Both the position numbers and the translations under genes were made by a program. From a virus, in IMG/VR virus record IMGVR_UViG_3300034101_005257, positions 1-44,768 of that record: DNA of 44,768 nucleotides; one strand, 5' to 3'. Position 1 is the first letter of the stretch. The number at the start of each line of letters is the position of its first letter. Below are positions 41,049 through 44,768 of the stretch, piece after piece. The notes below the pieces were generated by a model. That model did not search any database. It saw only the letters and a list, made by a program, of their open reading frames with translations, and was not told the DNA's origin.

Positions 41049-41055
41049 ATAAATA
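41049..41055 (-). promoter_or_regulatory. TATTTAT promoter-like motif upstream of portal
   Basis: The minus strand reads TTGTATTTATTGAAAAA, 32 nt upstream of the ATG at 41023, in the 40-nt gap after the terminase gene. Confidence 0.45.
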
Positions 41056-41063
41056 CAATATTA

Positions 41064-42833
41064 TTATCTTCTCATTCCTCCGAAGAGCCATAAATATTTC
41101 TCTACGTCTTTCTGATTATAACTTCGATTGGAATCGTTATTTGTTTGACCATAATACGATGGAACACTCGGATTCATAAAGTCAGTTTTATATTTTACAC
41201 TTTCATTTACCGTCCAAGAATCAATCATTGCTTTTGCTTGTTCGGTCACCTTTGTAAGTTTGGAAAAACTACTTTCCCCAACATATAAAGCCATAGCAAC
41301 AGACATAATCAAGTCGTCATGTTGTCCTTTGATATGGTCAGGTCTTCCGTTTATATAAACAAAAGTTAGTAATTCATTATATAATCTTGATGATCTGATT
41401 TTGAAACCGTGTCTAATATATTCTTCAAAAGTTGCAATAATCTGAACCCTTTTGTTATTGAAATTAATTCCCGGTATTTTCTCTTGCGCTTTTGGATCAT
41501 ATTTCCATATGTCAGTCGATACTTGACCATCGATATAAAGGTTTTTATACCCCAGCTCTTGCATCTTCCTTGCCGTTGATACACCCATACCACCCGTGAT
41601 GTCAATAACCACAAATGCGTTGTATCTTTGTGCCCATTTTAAGGCAATTTCAGCGGCAATATCAGGTGGAACTTTGTCCAAAAATTCAACAACCTGTTCT
41701 CTTGTATCAAAATCAACTATATTAAAGGTTGTAAAGTCCTCTGAATCACCTCTTGACACATCCACACCCATAATATATTTGTGATCCAATATTGGATCCT
41801 CCCAAACCCATAACGCCCCTCCCATCATCTTGTCTTTGGGTTCTTTAATATCATTTTTCTTGATTTTTTCCATAGTTCCAGAGTCAATGACATTGTCACC
41901 CGAACCAAGAAAGTTACACTCCAATTCTTGAGACACCTTTCTTCTATCGTATTTCAACTTCTTAACCATAGTTTCAAACCAAGAAGAACAAGGTTTATAA
42001 CCTTCATTGATTTTTTGAATAACAAATTCAAGATCCAAATCCCAACCCGCACCATCCAACCTAATTACGTGTTCCTCTTCAGAATATTCTTCTTTATTTA
42101 ACAAATAATGAACTATATCTTTGGTTTTTACTAAATAAAGGTCTTTGGTATATCTTGGATCTCTATACCAATACATTTCAGATATTTTAAAATCATTCAT
42201 ACCCCGTAAAGCTTGATCGTAAATTGAATAATAAATTTGATCAAATCCGTTGGGAGTTGAAATAACTATAACTTTACCACCCGTTGAGAGTGAGGCCATA
42301 CAAGCCGCCCAGAAATCATCATCCGCTTCAATATATGCTGCTTCGTCAAATACAAGGATAGTTGGGGTATAACCTCTCAATGCGTCTTTTGATGTTGCAA
42401 CCGCTTTTACTTCACAACCATTTGTCAATCTGAAGTGACGTTGGGAGTTTTTTTCCGATGAAAAACTAACGCCAAACCAATCGGGCCATTGCTCTTGGAA
42501 AGACCTGATTTTATCGGCCATACCAACGGCAGTGTCAAGTTTGTTGGCAATGATCAATATCTTTTCAGGTTTTCCCTTCGGAGCTGTGATCAACTTTTTG
42601 GAAATCCAAGCTGCGGTGACAGTGGAAACTCCCGCCTGTCTATATTTTAACGCAATATTTTCTTCAAACTTTTCAAAATCCTCAATCAATTTCACTTGGT
42701 CAGGAAACAACTTCAGGGGTACGAACCCCTGAACTGTTTGATCATAAGTTTTCAAATATGTTTTTAACGCATATTCAGGACTTTTGACACATTTGGCATA
42801 TTCTAATAATACCTGTTCTCTTGTTAACCCCAT
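41064..42833 (-). CDS. 17: Terminase large subunit (gp17-like)
   Basis: The protein has 589 aa. The ATPase half has Walker A in KYRQAGVSTVTA (RQAGVST 65-71) and Walker B in ILVFDEAAY (161-167), followed by VISTPNG (motif III). The RNase H-like nuclease half has Asp358 in MGVDVSRGDSEDF, Asp411 in VVIDITGGMG and Asp506-Asp507 in GQHDDLIMSVAMAL. It packages DNA into proheads through the portal and cuts concatemers. The length matches T4 gp17 (610 aa). Three nt separate it from the 429-aa gene upstream. Confidence 0.97.
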   Translation of the reverse strand: MGLTREQVLLEYAKCVKSPEYALKTYLKTYDQTVQGFVPLKLFPDQVKLIEDFEKFEENIALKYRQAGVSTVTAAWISKKLITAPKGKPEKILIIANKLDTAVGMADKIRSFQEQWPDWFGVSFSSEKNSQRHFRLTNGCEVKAVATSKDALRGYTPTILVFDEAAYIEADDDFWAACMASLSTGGKVIVISTPNGFDQIYYSIYDQALRGMNDFKISEMYWYRDPRYTKDLYLVKTKDIVHYLLNKEEYSEEEHVIRLDGAGWDLDLEFVIQKINEGYKPCSSWFETMVKKLKYDRRKVSQELECNFLGSGDNVIDSGTMEKIKKNDIKEPKDKMMGGALWVWEDPILDHKYIMGVDVSRGDSEDFTTFNIVDFDTREQVVEFLDKVPPDIAAEIALKWAQRYNAFVVIDITGGMGVSTARKMQELGYKNLYIDGQVSTDIWKYDPKAQEKIPGINFNNKRVQIIATFEEYIRHGFKIRSSRLYNELLTFVYINGRPDHIKGQHDDLIMSVAMALYVGESSFSKLTKVTEQAKAMIDSWTVNESVKYKTDFMNPSVPSYYGQTNNDSNRSYNQKDVEKYLWLFGGMRR

Positions 42834-42836
42834 CCA

Positions 42837-44126
42837 TTAATTTAAACTTATTCCGAGATTAGAGAGGAAATTATCCAAGTCTTCATCATCATCTTCTGAA
42901 CCCATAGCATCTTCATATTCTTGATCTTTGAGTTCCTGAATAATCTCTTTTACCATTTTGTCCACAATTTGCTTGCCTTTTGGTGTTTCTGCGAGAATTT
43001 CTTTCATAGTCTTGAAGAACTCGTCAGTACTCAGAGAGGCAATTCTTGATTTGAGATAGAACTGAATGATTTTCTTGTCTTCGTCAAATAGTTCATCAGG
43101 ATAAGCATTTACCAATTTTTCATATATAATTGGTCCGACTCTCATATCCCAAATTTCATGTGGTAAAGTGTCTGCAACCCCCATAACCATTTCTGCCGAT
43201 CTTGGATCGTCAGGTAAACCCTGAGTCATAACCAAATCGTTCACACCTTTAAGTAGTTCATGAATGAGAAGTGGAAACCATGTAGCCTGTGCTTTTACGG
43301 TTGGAGGATCTGTAGTTTCGTCAACTTCTTCTTTACCCATCATTCCTTCACCACTACCTGCCATATTCAACATTTGTTGGTTAGGCATAATCCAATATAG
43401 ATAGTCAGCATATGACATTATAACACCATATAATCTTACCAAATCAGGATTCAATCTATCTAATTCTGGAACTACAAGTTGGTACATGTAGTGACCTTTT
43501 TTTGCACCACCCTGAATCAATGCATTTAAAATTCTTCTTTTTGCGGTTTCCGCGTTAAAATTCTCCATAGAATTCATAAATGACATAAAGTCATCTTGAA
43601 AATCTTCTTCTTCGTCCTCTTCACCTCCGAATTGTTTTTCAATTTCATCCTCATCGTACTCTTCTGGTTTAGAACTCATACCTTGTTTTGAAATTTCACC
43701 TGGATTAACTAAGTCCGCTTCAAAATTTACTTGATCTGTAATACCGGTTTCCTTCTTCACCAAATCAATTGCCAAATTTTCCAAATATTCTTTGTGACTA
43801 GATTGAATCTGTAGAATTCTATTCGATGCTCCCATAACCAAAGTTTGTAACTGCATCATACCATTCATTCCCGATAAATTTGTTACACCTGTAAGGCGTT
43901 TCAAATTTTCAATAACATCCTTGAATCTTTTACTTGCGATAATTTGTTCGAAAGAATCAGGTATTCCATCGTTATTTTTATCGGGAAGAGCAGGATTTTT
44001 ACTATAAGGTGTTTCTCCTCTGTTAAAAAGATCTTCCAAAGAAGGATCCATTCTTTCAGGACCATCATATCTAATCGGTGCCTCTAATAAAGCCTTTCTT
44101 ACTGTATTTTTTAAATCCTGTCTCAT
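42837..44126 (-). CDS. Phage protein with EF-hand-like loop
   Basis: The protein has 429 aa and is acidic. An EF-hand or dockerin-like Ca2+ loop (DKNNDGIPDSFE) lies at 49-60. A helical core follows (FKDVIENLKRLTGVTNL near 68-84), then acidic linkers (EDEEEDFQDDF near 171-182) and a second helical domain with NQQMLNMAGSGEGMM and a long C-terminal helix before an Asp-rich tail. No family is named; its position directly upstream of terminase suggests a packaging or head-completion role. It overlaps the next gene at 44126 by 1 nt. Confidence 0.6.
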   Translation of the reverse strand: MRQDLKNTVRKALLEAPIRYDGPERMDPSLEDLFNRGETPYSKNPALPDKNNDGIPDSFEQIIASKRFKDVIENLKRLTGVTNLSGMNGMMQLQTLVMGASNRILQIQSSHKEYLENLAIDLVKKETGITDQVNFEADLVNPGEISKQGMSSKPEEYDEDEIEKQFGGEEDEEEDFQDDFMSFMNSMENFNAETAKRRILNALIQGGAKKGHYMYQLVVPELDRLNPDLVRLYGVIMSYADYLYWIMPNQQMLNMAGSGEGMMGKEEVDETTDPPTVKAQATWFPLLIHELLKGVNDLVMTQGLPDDPRSAEMVMGVADTLPHEIWDMRVGPIIYEKLVNAYPDELFDEDKKIIQFYLKSRIASLSTDEFFKTMKEILAETPKGKQIVDKMVKEIIQELKDQEYEDAMGSEDDDEDLDNFLSNLGISLN

Positions 44127-44761
44127 TATTTCTCCGCCTTTGGTTTTGGTTTATGCTTTGGTTGAAATGGAGTTTTTCTTTCAGGTTTGGATGGTGCAAC
44201 ATCTGGTTTTACAGGTACTGGCTTTGTAAATGGTTCAGAATCAAAAATTTCCGAATAACTCATCCAATCAGGTAATTCTTTTCCTGCCTTTGGTTTTGGT
44301 TTGTGTTTTGGTTGAAAAGGTGTTTTTCTTTCAGGTCTCGACGGAACAACACCAGGTTCCTTTACAGGTACAGGTTTGGTTAAAGGAGCTTCATTAACTA
44401 ATTTAACCAAGTCACCCTTGGTAATACTTGCTGGAATATGTTTTTTAACAATTTTCATAACACTTTCCTCCAAAGATTTAAGATTATCTTCTTTTACTTT
44501 TTCGGGTAGTTTTTTGAAATTTGTGTGTTGTGCAAATTCGTCAGCCATACTACACCACTTATTTCTTTCTTTTTTACTTAATGATTCATCATTACATTTA
44601 GCAAAGAAGTATTTTTGTTGTGATTTACTTTGAAACTTTTCTTCGATTTCACCTTTTTCACCATTTGATTTTTTTGACTTAATGATATCTAACATAAGAT
44701 CAATTTCTTCGTCAGATAATTCATTCATCATTGATCTATTATTGTCGGAATCATCATCCAT
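44126..44761 (-). CDS. Pro/Lys-rich phage protein with KSQQKYFF motif (start may lie beyond the window)
   Basis: At least 211 aa are seen from the ATG at 44761. The frame stays open to the edge, so the true start could lie outside. SKSQQKYFFAKCN near 45-57 and FKKLPEKV near 82-89 resemble the DUF3008-type phage domain (SKAQQRxF ... GLPEKV). The C-terminal 90 residues contain two similar units, TKPVPVKEPGVVPSRPERKT and TKPVPVKPDVAPSKPERKT, each followed by PFQPKHKPKPKA. The basic, proline-rich tail is probably disordered and could bind DNA. Its function is unknown. Confidence 0.6.
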   Translation of the reverse strand: MDDDSDNNRSMMNELSDEEIDLMLDIIKSKKSNGEKGEIEEKFQSKSQQKYFFAKCNDESLSKKERNKWCSMADEFAQHTNFKKLPEKVKEDNLKSLEESVMKIVKKHIPASITKGDLVKLVNEAPLTKPVPVKEPGVVPSRPERKTPFQPKHKPKPKAGKELPDWMSYSEIFDSEPFTKPVPVKPDVAPSKPERKTPFQPKHKPKPKAEK

Positions 44762-44768
44762 ACCATCA

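Overview
The window is a 44.8 kb, AT-rich, gene-dense piece of a large T4-like tailed phage. The hallmark set is clear: terminase large subunit (gp17-like), portal (gp20), prohead protease (gp21), acidic prohead core protein (gp22), major capsid protein (gp23), a late sigma factor (gp55-like) and a gp5-like baseplate hub/spike. A Bacteroidota host, probably Flavobacteriia-like, is inferred from three things: a T9SS type A C-terminal sorting domain, a TonB-dependent receptor with an N-terminal carboxypeptidase-regulatory-like domain, and A-rich start regions without Shine-Dalgarno motifs. There are no tRNA-sized gaps and I saw no integrase.

Region 1 (1-11515, minus strand). A promoter-like motif at 11532-11538 precedes a long run of genes: a 798-aa fibre-like protein with a 150-residue Pro/Thr tail, a trypsin-like serine protease, a GT60-type GlcNAc transferase, three class I methyltransferase-like proteins, a PLOD-like glycosyltransferase, a GT10 fucosyltransferase-like enzyme, a GT-A enzyme and an HtrL/YibB-GT2 fusion. 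A second motif at 677-683 precedes another structural-looking protein with an Ig-like N-terminus and 20-residue Thr/Pro tandem repeats, cut by the window edge. A glycosylation cassette is thus bracketed by two mucin-like proteins, which suggests the phage glycosylates its own appendages.

Region 2 (11573-26623, plus strand). Small virion or unknown proteins come first, then a GT4 glycosyltransferase, a PolB-type 3'-5' exonuclease, dUTPase, PhoH, a degenerate HAD-like protein, two more glycosyltransferases, the gp55-like sigma factor and a baseplate block that includes a spike with an HxH apex motif.

Region 3 (26624-31318, plus strand). A host-like two-gene operon sits between phage genes: a secreted T9SS beta-helix protein and a full-length TonB-dependent receptor. 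Its own promoter (TTGACC-17-TATAAT) is preceded by an 11-bp-period CTTAAC direct repeat resembling a Pho box. This looks like an auxiliary nutrient-uptake module, possibly for phosphate.

Region 4 (31275-44761, mostly minus strand). This is the head morphogenesis block, broken by hairpin terminators at 32707-32730 and 35913-35940. On the opposite strand lies a phage-encoded ribosomal protein bS21 (38289-38474). A recurring coding-strand motif, TATTTAT, lies 11-36 nt upstream of about twelve start codons on both strands and is a candidate phage promoter element.
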